A stretch of DNA of 64,000 nucleotides from Aurantimonas sp965217685 (GCA_965217685.1 CBDCIZ010000003.1:2108001-2172000); one strand, 5' to 3'; shown: positions 44,528 through 53,189, counted from the first letter of the stretch. A program made the numbers and translations. Notes: generated by a model not told the origin, from the sequence alone.

Positions 44528-44579
44528 TTGTGCCCGAAAATTCGCAGTCAATCTAGACGAGTTCGAAGGGTCAGGGTCC
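44528..44579 (-). repeat. right 52-bp inverted repeat of the IS3-family element
   Basis: Mate of the left repeat at 43318-43369, differing at two positions. The next gene, a TetR regulator, starts 34 bases beyond it. Confidence 0.9.
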
Positions 44580-44613
44580 TAGGGAAGAACCGAAGGACGG
44601 TGGAGGAACCGAG

Positions 44614-45243
44614 ATGCCGAAAGGGCGCCCAAGAGAATTCGACGTCGACGAAGCCCTCGACAAGGCAGTCGACTTGTTCTGGCGACAGGGCTACGAAGGG
44701 ACGTCCCTTGCCGATCTCATTGCCGCCATGGGTATCACCAAGCCCAGCCTCTACGCCGCCTTCGGCAATAAGGAAGATTTGTTCAGGAAGGCGGTCGACC
44801 GCTATGTCGAGCTGCGCGTCGCCTGGCTCGACAAGGTCTTCGACCAGCCATCGTCGAGATACGGAATCGAGCGCTTCCTGATGATGTTCACTGGCGCGGA
44901 ACAAGCCGAAGGGACGCCTTGCGGCTGCCTGATGGTTCAGGGCGCGCTGGTTTGCAGTCCCGATGGCAACGCCGTGCGCAACGATCTCATGTCGCGTCGA
45001 ATGACCAATCTGAAGCGATTGTGCGAGCAGCTTGAGAATTGGAAGGCCGAGGGAGACCTGCCGCCCAACACCGATACCGAAAGCCTCGGTCGCTACGTCA
45101 TCACCGTCGCCAACGGCCTCGTCGTCCAGTCAAACGGCGGGGCCAAGCCCGAAGAGCTTAAGGCGGTCGTCCAACAGTTCATGCAGTCTTGGCCCGGCGC
45201 GCGAGACCGGGCCGTTGCCGCACGCAAGGTAAGGGTCGCGTAG
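44614..45243 (+). CDS. TetR/AcrR-family transcriptional regulator
   Basis: A 209-residue protein with a GGAGGAACC ribosome-binding site. N-terminal TetR helix-turn-helix: GRPREFDVDEALDKAVDLFWRQGYEGTSLADLIAAMGITKPSLYAAFGNKEDLF. The C-terminal domain includes the EGTPCGCLMVQGAL pattern seen in one TetR subgroup, with two close cysteines that may respond to electrophiles or redox. Its natural target was probably lost with the DNA deleted at the IS3 element. Downstream 45244-45395 is 152 bases with no feature, facing the dnaE2 end. Confidence 0.9.
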   Translation: MPKGRPREFDVDEALDKAVDLFWRQGYEGTSLADLIAAMGITKPSLYAAFGNKEDLFRKAVDRYVELRVAWLDKVFDQPSSRYGIERFLMMFTGAEQAEGTPCGCLMVQGALVCSPDGNAVRNDLMSRRMTNLKRLCEQLENWKAEGDLPPNTDTESLGRYVITVANGLVVQSNGGAKPEELKAVVQQFMQSWPGARDRAVAARKVRVA

Positions 45244-45395
45244 GTGCCGATTGCGGACTGGCGGCTTGCAATATGCACAGCGATAAGCCGACATTCGAAT
45301 ATGGGATTTGTCGTCGGTATGATGAGCGGCATCAATAGGGCTATGAAATCTGCAAACCGAGACCAACTCCGAGATCGGCCAATCTCTTCTGACTC

Positions 45396-48300
45396 TTAGT
45401 GGAAATCGCGCGATTTCGGCAGGATGCGGGTGTTGCGCGGATGGCCTGATGTGGGCGGATGCTGGGGATGCCGGAATTCGTCGCCGGGCGACAGCGTGGT
45501 CGGCGTTTCGCCGCGATCCGACAGATGATCGAGCAGCGTGGTGCGATCGTGGATGCGGGTCGCCATCAGATGCGTGACGCCCTCTGGACTGCGCTGGACA
45601 GTGCCGTCGATCAGCATCAGCCGTGCTGCCATCACCTGGCGTCGGTAGAGTTCGAACAATCGCGCCCACAGGACGATGTTGGCGACGCCGGTCTCGTCCT
45701 CGATCGTCACGAAAATCGCGTTTCCCTTGCCGGGCCGCTGGCGGACCAGGACGATGCCTGCGGCGCGGATTCGTACGCCGTTCTTCGCAACCGAGGTTTC
45801 GGCGCAGCTTGCGATACCTTCCGCGCGCAGTTCGTCACGCAGGAAGGACATCGGATGGTCTTTGAGCGACAGTCGGGTCATCTGGTAATCGGCGACGACA
45901 TGCTCCGCGCGCGACATGGATGGCAGTGCGATATCGGGTTCCTCGCCAAGCTCTTGCGCGCGGGCGACGGCGAACAGTGGGAGTTCGCCATTGGGCGTGC
46001 GGCGGACCTCCCACAGGGCGTTGCGGCGATCGAGATCGATGGAGCGGAAAGCATCGGCATCGGCGAGCAGGCGTAGCGCGCGTTGCGGCAGACTTGCGCG
46101 GCGGGCAATATCCTCGATGCCAGTGAAGACTGCCTTCACTCGTGCCGCGACGACCGCCTGAGCCCAGTCTTCGCGAAACCCGTCGATCTGGCGGCAGCCC
46201 AAGCGCAATGCAAGCGCGCCGTCCTCACGCCGTTCCAGGCCATTGTTCCATTTGCTCGCGTTCACATCGATTGCGCGGACCTCGACATCGTGTTCGCGTG
46301 CGTCCCTTACGATCTGCGCGGGTGCGTAGAACCCCATCGGCTGCGCGTTGAGCAGCGCGCAGGCAAAGACCGCAGGGTGATGGCATTTGATCCAGGACGA
46401 GACATACACCAGCCGCGCGAAGGATAGGGCATGGCTTTCGGGAAAGCCGTAACTGCCGAACCCTTCGATCTGCTTGAAGCAGCGCTCGGCGAAATCGCGT
46501 TCGTAACCGCGCCCCGTCATGCCCTCAATCATCTTGTCCTGAAGATTCTGGATCGTCCCCACATTGCGAAACGTCGCCATCGCGCGGCGAAGCTGGTTTG
46601 CTTGGGACGGCGTAAAGCCGGCGGCCGTGATCGCGAGCTTCATCACCTGCTCCTGGAACAGCGGCACGCCGTAGGTCTGGCCGAGCAGGCTGCGCAGTTC
46701 ATCAGGATCGTGTGGTGGCTTGGGTGAGGGAAATTCGACCTTTTCGATGTCTGCCCGGCGGCGCAAATAGGGATGCACCATGTCGCCCTGGATCGGGCCG
46801 GGCCGGACGATCGCGATCTGAACGGTGAGATCGTAGAGGCAGCGCGGTTTGAGACGCGGCAGCATGTTCATCTGCGCGCGGCTTTCGACCTGAAACACGC
46901 CAATGCTGTCGCCCCTGCACAGCATGTCGTAGACCGCCGGATCGTCAGCCTTGATATCGACTTCGAGCGTTTGATCGCCGATTGCGTTTTCGCGCATCAG
47001 GTCGAAGCTCTTGCGGATGCAGGTGAGCATGCCGAGCGCAAGGATATCGACTTTCATCAGCCCCAGGGCGTCGATATCGTCCTTGTCCCATTCGATGAAG
47101 GTGCGGTCCGCCATCGCGGCGTTGTGCAAGGGGACCGTCTCGTCGAGCCGGTCTTCGGTCAGAACGAAGCCGCCGACATGCTGCGACAGATGGCGGGGAA
47201 AATTCAACACCTGCTCGATCAGGGATTTCAACCTCAGGATCGCCGGATTGTCGAGCGCGAAACCGGTTTCGGCGAAGCGCCTTGCCTCCATGCTGCTGGC
47301 ATAGCTGCCCCATATCGTGCTGCTGATCCGGGCCGTCACGTCTTCCGAAAAGCCGAGCACCTTGCCTATTTCGCGCACGGCGCTGCGCGGGCGATAGTGG
47401 ATGACGGTGCCGGCGATTCCGGCGCGGTGGCGGCCATAGCGACGATAGACGTATTGCATCACCTCCTCGCGCCGTTCGTGCTCGAAATCGACGTCGATAT
47501 CGGGCGGCTCGCTGCGCTCTTCGGAGACGAAACGGGAAAACAGGAGATTATGCTGCACCGGATCGACCGAGGTGACGCCGAGCAGGAAGCAGACGATCGA
47601 ATTGGCCGCTGAACCGCGGCCTTGGCACAGGATCGGCGGTTCCTGCGCACGCGCGAATTTCACCAGGTCATGAACGGTGAGGAAATAGCAGGCATACGCC
47701 TGCTTGCGGATCAGCGCGAACTCCTCGGCGATCAACCCTTTTACTTTTTCGGGTAGATTTGTGCCGTAGCGCTTATACGCGGATTCCATCACCAGGTGCT
47801 CCAGCCAGGCTTGCGGCTCCCAGCTTTCCGGCACCGGTTCGTGCGGATATTCGTAGCGCAGATCGTCGAGTGCGAAATCGATCCGCGCGAGGAAACGGAT
47901 CGTCTCGCCGATCGCTTGCAGGCACGCACTAAAAAGGCGTGCCATTTCCGTCGGCGATTTGAGACGGCGCTCGGCATTGGCTTCCAGCCGCCGCCCGGCC
48001 TCGGCGATCGTCGTGCCTTCGCGCACGCAGGTCAACACGTCATGCAGAGGGCGCTGCGAGACTTCGGCATAGAGTGCGTCGTTCGTGGCGATAAGCGGCA
48101 CGCCGGCCTGCAAGGCGAGCCGCTGCATGCGCACCAAGCAGCAGGCGTCATTGCCCCGGTGATGGAGAGCTGTGCCGAGCCAGATCCGTCCTGGCGCCTT
48201 TGAAGCGAGGCGCGACAACACGTCCGTCAGGTCGCGCGGCGCGGCCTCGACCAGCTTCAGATGCGTTGTCTCATGTGCCGCCCTGCCTTTCTCAAAAACG

Positions 48301-48761
48301 TAGTCCACAGGATCACGATGTGCCTTGACTTCGGCCCCGGTGGAGGCGGGCAGCACGATCAGCATCAAATCCTCAAGATACTCGATCAAATCGTCGAAGC
48401 GCAGGATACAGCCACCCTTTACCGCACGCAGATTGCCGAGCGTCAGCAGCCGAGTGAGCCGTCCCCAGCCTTTGCGCGTGGCCGGGTAAGCGACGATATC
48501 CGGCGTGCCGTCCGCAAACACCAGTCGCGCACCGACGATCAGCTTGAAATCGATATCCTCGCCAAGTTCCTCCTTTGCCTGCTCGCGCGCATCGCGCAAC
48601 GCAGACCAGGCGCGCACTACACCCGCCACGGTGTTGTGATCGGCGATGCCAACTCCGGCCATGCCCAGCCTGATCGCTTCGGCCACCATGTCGCATGGAT
48701 GCGAGGCCCCGCGCAGGAAGGAATAATTGGTCGCCGCGATGAGTTCGGCGAATCGCGTCAT
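45396..48761 (-). CDS. dnaE2: error-prone DNA polymerase III alpha subunit homologue DnaE2 (ImuC)
   Basis: A 1121-residue C-family polymerase with the PHP domain at the N-terminus (AELIAATNYSFLRGASHPCDMVAEAIRLGMAGVGIADHNT) and the catalytic palm region with acidic motifs (PPDIDVDFEHERREEVMQYVYRRYG). Finger and OB-fold domains follow, and the length is typical of DnaE2 and shorter than DnaE1. It works with ImuB and ImuA in SOS-induced mutagenic translesion synthesis. Last gene of imuA-imuB-dnaE2, overlapping imuB by 4 bases. A perfect 16-bp palindrome (45402-45417) lies at its very 3' end. Confidence 0.94.
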   Translation of the reverse strand: MTRFAELIAATNYSFLRGASHPCDMVAEAIRLGMAGVGIADHNTVAGVVRAWSALRDAREQAKEELGEDIDFKLIVGARLVFADGTPDIVAYPATRKGWGRLTRLLTLGNLRAVKGGCILRFDDLIEYLEDLMLIVLPASTGAEVKAHRDPVDYVFEKGRAAHETTHLKLVEAAPRDLTDVLSRLASKAPGRIWLGTALHHRGNDACCLVRMQRLALQAGVPLIATNDALYAEVSQRPLHDVLTCVREGTTIAEAGRRLEANAERRLKSPTEMARLFSACLQAIGETIRFLARIDFALDDLRYEYPHEPVPESWEPQAWLEHLVMESAYKRYGTNLPEKVKGLIAEEFALIRKQAYACYFLTVHDLVKFARAQEPPILCQGRGSAANSIVCFLLGVTSVDPVQHNLLFSRFVSEERSEPPDIDVDFEHERREEVMQYVYRRYGRHRAGIAGTVIHYRPRSAVREIGKVLGFSEDVTARISSTIWGSYASSMEARRFAETGFALDNPAILRLKSLIEQVLNFPRHLSQHVGGFVLTEDRLDETVPLHNAAMADRTFIEWDKDDIDALGLMKVDILALGMLTCIRKSFDLMRENAIGDQTLEVDIKADDPAVYDMLCRGDSIGVFQVESRAQMNMLPRLKPRCLYDLTVQIAIVRPGPIQGDMVHPYLRRRADIEKVEFPSPKPPHDPDELRSLLGQTYGVPLFQEQVMKLAITAAGFTPSQANQLRRAMATFRNVGTIQNLQDKMIEGMTGRGYERDFAERCFKQIEGFGSYGFPESHALSFARLVYVSSWIKCHHPAVFACALLNAQPMGFYAPAQIVRDAREHDVEVRAIDVNASKWNNGLERREDGALALRLGCRQIDGFREDWAQAVVAARVKAVFTGIEDIARRASLPQRALRLLADADAFRSIDLDRRNALWEVRRTPNGELPLFAVARAQELGEEPDIALPSMSRAEHVVADYQMTRLSLKDHPMSFLRDELRAEGIASCAETSVAKNGVRIRAAGIVLVRQRPGKGNAIFVTIEDETGVANIVLWARLFELYRRQVMAARLMLIDGTVQRSPEGVTHLMATRIHDRTTLLDHLSDRGETPTTLSPGDEFRHPQHPPTSGHPRNTRILPKSRDFH

Positions 48762-50302
48762 GCGAACAGCCCGTGGAGATACCAGCCGGGATCGGGCTTC
48801 TCGCTGGCATACAGCCCGTGGCGGAAGATCCAGAAACGGCGCCCGCGCACGTCCTCAATGCGATAATAATCACGCGTCAGCCCGGCATTGTCGTCGCGCT
48901 TCCACCATTCGGCGGCGATCCGTTCCGGTCCTTCGCAGCGCAGCACTTCGTGCAATGCGCGGCGCCAACGGAAGCGATGCGGTGGGCCGTCCGGCACCTC
49001 GGCGATCACCTCGATCGCCTGTGGCGGATCGAACAGATGGATTGGGCGCAGCGGTGCGTCGCAGGTATCGGGGAAAATCCAGGGGGTGGGTTTGGCCGCT
49101 TCGACCGCCGGGAGTGCGAGAACGGCTTGCTCGGGAATATGCGTGTCACGCGGATGCATCCGGCGAAAACGTTCTCGCCCGAGGCGCGTGCTCAACCGGT
49201 CGATCAACGCGCTCAGCTCGCCATCGGCCAAGTCGCCGCCTTCGAGGTGGAGCTGCAACGGCCCGAGCGGCTCCAGCATTGGCACGGCGAGGCGGATCAG
49301 ATCGAAACCGAAGCCCGGATCGATCGGATCGCTGAGCGATTCGATCCGGTCGCGGAACAGCCGCATCACTGCGGCCGGATCGCGCACCGGCAGGCTCGTC
49401 TCCACTGCCAGATCACGCACCTGACCGTCGCTGCGGAACAGGCGGGCGGCAAAGCGTCGCCCGCCTTTGGCCCGTTCGGTCATTTCACGCGCGGCTTCCT
49501 CCGCCAGTTCCTTTAGTGTCGTGAGCATGAAATCGGTGCGCGTGACGGGTTCTGCAAATCGGCGTTCGAACAGTAACGCGGGCGGCAGACGGCGTGGGGC
49601 GATCCGGCTGTCGAAGCGGCCCAGGAGCTGCGCGAGCGCAGTCGTCATCGCCTCGCCAAAACGGGCAGAGAGCGGTGCGGAGGGGCGGTCGGCCAGATCG
49701 CCGATCGTTTTCAGCCCGGCCCGCGCCAGCGCCAGTTCGGTCTCGCCCGAAAGGCGCAGCGCCGTGACCGGCAACTGCCGGATCGCGTGCGCTTCGTCCG
49801 TTCCGAGCACATTGCGAAATCGCGCCAGAGCCTGCGCAGCCAAGGCCGTGTCAGCCAGGTCGAGGCGAACCTGAAAGCCATGATCGCCCAGTCGCGTTCC
49901 GACCGCGGCGGCAAGCTGGCGTTCGCCGCCAAAGCCATGGGTACAGCCGGTAATGTCCATCGTCACCCCGTCTGATGCATCGAGCGCGACCATCGGGGAA
50001 TAACGATCGCAATCATTGGCGATCCGTTCTAGCAGCAGCCGGTCGGCGACAGGATCGTGGTCGATCGCTGCGATTTCGGGGATACGTGCCCGTGCATCGG
50101 CGAGCGGCAACCCCGGCGTAATGCTGAGAGCCGACGCCCGTGCATCGACCGCGGCGATCCGCAGCGCGCCTTTCCGCTTCTCGACAAGGACGACTGGTGC
50201 GTCACCCGGCGTGGCGCCGGAGTGCAGCTTCAGACGATCCGCCGACAGCATTGGGAACCATAGGGCCAGATAGCGCCGCTTGCCTGAAAATGCCTTTCTC
50301 AC
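48758..50302 (-). CDS. imuB: ImuB, catalytically inactive Y-family polymerase homologue
   Basis: About 514 residues from the GTG at 50302 (RKAFSGKRRYLALWFPMLSADRL follows); an ATG in-frame 18 codons later and an open frame upstream to 50389 leave the start uncertain. The Y-family domain keeps YSPMVALDASDGVTMDITGCTHGFGGE, the palm. ImuB proteins lack the full set of polymerase acidic residues and act as a hub, contacting the beta-clamp, ImuA and DnaE2. The C-terminal part is the little-finger and tail. The start lies within imuA (about 100 bases overlap), implying coupling. Confidence 0.9.
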   Translation of the reverse strand: MRKAFSGKRRYLALWFPMLSADRLKLHSGATPGDAPVVLVEKRKGALRIAAVDARASALSITPGLPLADARARIPEIAAIDHDPVADRLLLERIANDCDRYSPMVALDASDGVTMDITGCTHGFGGERQLAAAVGTRLGDHGFQVRLDLADTALAAQALARFRNVLGTDEAHAIRQLPVTALRLSGETELALARAGLKTIGDLADRPSAPLSARFGEAMTTALAQLLGRFDSRIAPRRLPPALLFERRFAEPVTRTDFMLTTLKELAEEAAREMTERAKGGRRFAARLFRSDGQVRDLAVETSLPVRDPAAVMRLFRDRIESLSDPIDPGFGFDLIRLAVPMLEPLGPLQLHLEGGDLADGELSALIDRLSTRLGRERFRRMHPRDTHIPEQAVLALPAVEAAKPTPWIFPDTCDAPLRPIHLFDPPQAIEVIAEVPDGPPHRFRWRRALHEVLRCEGPERIAAEWWKRDDNAGLTRDYYRIEDVRGRRFWIFRHGLYASEKPDPGWYLHGLFA

Positions 50303-50996
50303 GATCCCACTCCACTTGCCAGCGCAGACCGGACGGGCCGCCACGCTGGCGCAAAAGATGAACCTCCAAAGCGGGCCAGCCGGGGGCATTGGCCTCGAGA
50401 GGAGCGGCTGCCGCCGATCTGACGGACCAGCGCGTCTGTGCGGCGCTCGGGGTCGGCTCGGCCTCGATTCGCAGCATCAGAGCGGTCGCGCCGGAGCGTT
50501 CCGCCGCCAGTGCCAGACGCCGGCTCGCGGTTAGATCGAGCTGGCGCGGCATCCGCCACAGTTCGATCACCGCGACCGCCACTTCGGGGCAACAAACCAC
50601 CTCCGCCGCCACTCGCAACAGCGTCACAGGATCGGGCATCAGCCCCAGCAGGAGCCGCGCGGGGTCGAGCCCCAGATCGACCAGTCCCGGCGCATAAAGT
50701 TTGCCGCCACGTTTTTCGGTTTCCTCCTGTCGCAACCACATGATGGTGCCGCCGCCCGCCGCCACGCGGAGCGCCAGCATCGACACCAAGCCTGCCGCAC
50801 TGCTCGCATCGTCGTTATCGCCCGCAAAAATCTCGTGCAGCTTTCCACGGCCGAGGCCGCCCTGCAGCGTGCTGTCGATTCCCGCATGACCAAATGGCAC
50901 CAAGGTCGACACGTTCGCAGGCCGCTGACTTTCGTCAGCGGCAATCAAGCGGCGAAGCGCCGGAATGATATCGGTCTGATTGGTGGCATTGTTCAT
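50202..50996 (-). CDS. imuA: ImuA, RecA-like accessory protein of the SOS mutasome
   Basis: A 264-residue protein of the ImuA/SulA-like family with a RecA-like fold (LVPFGHAGIDSTLQGGLGRGKLHEIFAGDNDDASSAAGLVSMLALRVA), but without a complete Walker A sequence. First gene of the mutasome operon. It is required with ImuB and DnaE2 for damage-induced mutagenesis. A LexA-type box overlaps the start codon (50991-51005), so LexA bound there would block expression. The C-terminus overlaps the imuB start. Confidence 0.9.
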   Translation of the reverse strand: MNNATNQTDIIPALRRLIAADESQRPANVSTLVPFGHAGIDSTLQGGLGRGKLHEIFAGDNDDASSAAGLVSMLALRVAAGGGTIMWLRQEETEKRGGKLYAPGLVDLGLDPARLLLGLMPDPVTLLRVAAEVVCCPEVAVAVIELWRMPRQLDLTASRRLALAAERSGATALMLRIEAEPTPSAAQTRWSVRSAAAAPLEANAPGWPALEVHLLRQRGGPSGLRWQVEWDREKGIFRQAALSGPMVPNAVGGSSEAALRRHAG

Positions 50997-51005
50997 GATA
51001 TGTTC
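50991..51005 (-). promoter_or_regulatory. SOS box GTTC-N7-GTTC over the imuA start
   Basis: GTTCATGATATGTTC matches the alphaproteobacterial LexA site GTTC-N7-GTTC exactly and covers the imuA start codon (cat at 50994-50996 on the plus strand). Binding here would repress the imuA-imuB-dnaE2 operon until DNA damage. The 320 bases beyond (51006-51324) hold no gene; they include a run of ten C (51072-51081) and end at the IS1595 element. Confidence 0.8.
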
Positions 51006-51324
51006 TATGCTGGAATATTCGCAAACAAGTCAAGGCACGCGCGGATCAGATCGGGCGAATGTCTGCCGACGCCCCCCCCCCGATCAACCGATGCGCCGAG
51101 GATAAAACGAAGGTCCGCTTCCAAGCTTGACCGAGATTAAGTGTATGACCGGGATGGGCGCAAAGCAGACCCGCCTTTGTGCACTCTATTCTGCGCGAGA
51201 GACTTTCCGCCCTCTAAAGCGACTTTACATTATCCTGAAGCGCGCAGATCGGGCCAGCGAGGCAGAAATGGAGAACGCCAGCTCAATAGGAGTGAAATAC
51301 GGACGAGAGCGACAATTAAGCCAA

Positions 51325-52051
51325 GGGGCTGGCCTTAGATAGCTGAGAAGGGCTATTTGGGACAGATGGTTAAGGAGAGGCGGCGGAACAGGCTTCGGCC
51401 AAGTCTTCAAGATGAGATGATCAAGCATTTCGTCGGCGGCGCGACAGCACGATCAGCGGCCGCCCTGACCGGCGTCAACCGGCACACTGCGACGCTGTTT
51501 TTCCGCAAGCTGCGCGACGTTATCGCCGAACGCATGCAGGCCGAGGCGCCTGAGCTTCTGGGCGGCGAGATCGAGGTCGACGAGAGTTATTTCGGTGGCG
51601 CGCGACAGGGCAAGCGCGGCCGCGGTGCGGCCGGAAAGGTTCCGGTGTTCGGGCTTCTGAAGCGGGATGGCAAAGTGCATGCCATGATCATCCCGAAGGC
51701 CCGTTCGGACACGCTTTTCCCAATCATTCGCGACACGATCAGACCGGATTCCATTGTCTACACCGACAGCTTTTCAGCCTACGATGTGCTCGATGTTTCC
51801 GCGTTCCATCACCAACGCATCAACCACTCCCAGCGCTTCGCCGAGGAGACGCGCCATATCAACGGCATCGAGAATTTCTGGAACCAGGCCAAGCGGCATC
51901 TGCGCCGCTTCAATGGCATTCCCCGCCCGCACTTCCATCTCTATCTCAAGAAATGCGAATGGCGCTTCAATCACCGCCCCGCTGAAAACCTGCTCAAAGT
52001 ATTGCGGCAATGGGCGAAATGAAAATACAAAACCCTATCTAGGCCAGCCCC
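51325..52051 (+). mobile_element. IS1595-family insertion sequence (about 727 bp)
   Basis: Inverted ends: GGGGCTGGCCTTAGATAG at 51325-51342 and its complement GGGGCTGGCCTAGATA at 52036-52051, differing by one inserted T. A single transposase gene fills it. No 8-bp target duplication is seen in the flanks, so one side may have been rearranged. Its right end forms the last codons of the SorC-like regulator gene. Confidence 0.85.
51357..52022 (+). CDS. IS1595-family (IS1016-like) transposase
   Basis: A 221-residue transposase. N-terminal region RPSLQDEMIKHFVGGATARSAAALTGVNRHTATLFFRKLR is a helix-turn-helix; the core has GEIEVDESYFGGARQGKRGRGAAGKVPVFGLLKR with the first Asp. Further acidic/Asn residues follow in YTDSFSAYDVLD and HINGIENFWNQAKRHLRRFNG, the DDEN-type site. 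Motifs are intact and this IS may be active. Confidence 0.9.
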   Translation: MGQMVKERRRNRLRPSLQDEMIKHFVGGATARSAAALTGVNRHTATLFFRKLRDVIAERMQAEAPELLGGEIEVDESYFGGARQGKRGRGAAGKVPVFGLLKRDGKVHAMIIPKARSDTLFPIIRDTIRPDSIVYTDSFSAYDVLDVSAFHHQRINHSQRFAEETRHINGIENFWNQAKRHLRRFNGIPRPHFHLYLKKCEWRFNHRPAENLLKVLRQWAK

Positions 52052-53021
52052 TATTTTTTTTAAGCAGTAACGCTTGCGCGACTGAGGCGTGTGTAATGAG
52101 TGATTTGACGATGCCTCCGCTCAGAGCCGCGATAATGGCATCCACTTTTTCCAAACCGAAGGCGAGCGCCAGAACGTCTGGGCATGCTGCGAGTTCGGCA
52201 GCGCTGATACCAATTGAGATGGCCGACAACGCAGTTTCTATGGGCTTGCCTTTACGATCGACGGTCATTCCGCAGATTTCTGCGACAACCCCTTGCGCTG
52301 ACATGCGGTCCCGCTCCGTTGGTTCAAACGCGGACCAAAGCGATGTAGCCCCCTCCCGCCAGGCGCCAAGACCTACTATAGCGAGAGTAACTCTGGAGTA
52401 CATTGCCTTGGCTGCCAGCACGTCAGGCTGACGGCGAATGGCCTCTGCAGCTTGAGGGTCGCTAGCTACAAGCGGGGCATAAAAAGTGTAGGCGTGACCA
52501 CTGCTCAATACAGCGAGATCGCGTACAAGGTCTACTGAAGTGCGGTCTGTTCCTGCACCTGGCCATGCCCCTCCTAACTGTACCACTGCATGCGCTTTCA
52601 ATGGTTCAAGATGACGACTCATAGCCTCCATGGCCTTTGTCCAGGCAAATCCCAGAACCTCATCAGGTCCTGAAATTTCTCGCAGGAGAACTGCTGCTAC
52701 CCTCCCCATATCATCGAGAACCAGATCAACATCGCCTCCTTGATCGTCTACAACAATCGCGTTCTTTAGCCTAAACTGCCGCTTGAGGGCGCTCGACAGC
52801 TCGTAGTCGACGTCTCCCGACGGATGGGCAAACTCGATCCGAACGACCCCATCCCGCAACGCTTTCTCGAGGATCCGCGCCACGCGGAAGCGGCTGATGG
52901 CCAACTCCTTAGCGATTTCCGACTTGGTTTTGCCGTCGCAGTAGTATCGGCGCGCAACTGTGGTGGTCAGGATGTGTTCCACTAGCCCAGCGTCGGGCGG
53001 CGCCGTCAATGATCCAGTCAC
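52035..53021 (-). CDS. SorC/DeoR-type sugar-binding transcriptional regulator, C-terminus formed by IS sequence
   Basis: A 328-residue protein with an N-terminal helix-turn-helix (VARRYYCDGKTKSEIAKELAISRFRVARILEKALRDGVVRIEF) and a SorC-type sugar-binding domain (DEVLGFAWTKAMEAMSRHL and VGLGAWREGATSLWSAFEPTERDRMSAQGVVAEICG). It is divergent from the sulfatase gene, with matching palindromes in the gap, so it likely controls the sulfatase operon. The IS1595 right end begins at the coding position after LLKK: the last six residues (NRGWPR) and the stop come from the IS repeat. Few native residues seem lost, so it is probably still functional. Confidence 0.87.
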   Translation of the reverse strand: MTGSLTAPPDAGLVEHILTTTVARRYYCDGKTKSEIAKELAISRFRVARILEKALRDGVVRIEFAHPSGDVDYELSSALKRQFRLKNAIVVDDQGGDVDLVLDDMGRVAAVLLREISGPDEVLGFAWTKAMEAMSRHLEPLKAHAVVQLGGAWPGAGTDRTSVDLVRDLAVLSSGHAYTFYAPLVASDPQAAEAIRRQPDVLAAKAMYSRVTLAIVGLGAWREGATSLWSAFEPTERDRMSAQGVVAEICGMTVDRKGKPIETALSAISIGISAAELAACPDVLALAFGLEKVDAIIAALSGGIVKSLITHASVAQALLLKKNRGWPR

Positions 53022-53037
53022 TTATCTACCTTTTAGC

Positions 53038-53053
53038 GCGCTCATTTGAGCGC
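53038..53053. promoter_or_regulatory. operator-like palindrome GCGCTCA-TT-TGAGCGC
   Basis: A perfect 7-bp inverted repeat with a 2-base centre, 17 bases upstream of the SorC-like gene start. The core CGCTCA/TGAGCG recurs at 53167-53178 and partly at 53145-53155, so this is likely the regulator's own operator. Confidence 0.6.
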
Positions 53054-53166
53054 ATACCGGTTGATTGCCGAGACTTCAATGGGCTGATTTCAGGCGTTTG
53101 GGCCGAAATAGCGAAATTGTTCGAGTTGACTCCTGCAATAAAATTCGCTCACATGATGGATAATAA

Positions 53167-53178
53167 GCTCATATGAGC
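53167..53178. promoter_or_regulatory. operator-like palindrome GCTCATATGAGC before the sulfatase gene
   Basis: A perfect 12-bp palindrome ending 11 bases before the sulfatase ATG, directly upstream of its GCGAAGGG ribosome-binding site. A half-matching copy (CGCTCACATGA) lies at 53146-53156. Shared half-sites with 53038-53053 imply one regulator acting on both divergent genes. Confidence 0.6.
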
Positions 53179-53189
53179 GAAGGGTTGCC

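Larger units (their letters stand above)
43318..44579 (+). mobile_element. IS3-family insertion sequence (IS407-like group), 1262 bp
   Basis: The ends are 52-bp inverted repeats (43318-43369 and 44528-44579) with only two mismatches, both starting GGACCCTGACCC. Between them are orfA and orfB with a classic A_AAA_AAG frameshift site. Direct 3-4-bp target duplications are not identical on the two sides (TGG-like versus TAG-like), which fits a deletion or rearrangement after insertion. It truncates the isochorismatase gene. Confidence 0.9.

Noticed and set aside
45402..45417. perfect 16-bp palindrome GAAATCGCGCGATTTC at the dnaE2 3' end
   Set aside because: It lies within codons and is not followed by a T-tract on the minus strand, so it is not called a terminator; chance or a weak structural element.
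51072..51081. run of ten C in the gap between imuA and IS1595
   Set aside because: No gene overlaps it, so phase variation by slippage is not supported; may also be a sequencing-prone homopolymer.
51325..52051. expected 8-bp target duplication around the IS1595 element
   Set aside because: Flanks do not match, so no duplication is annotated.
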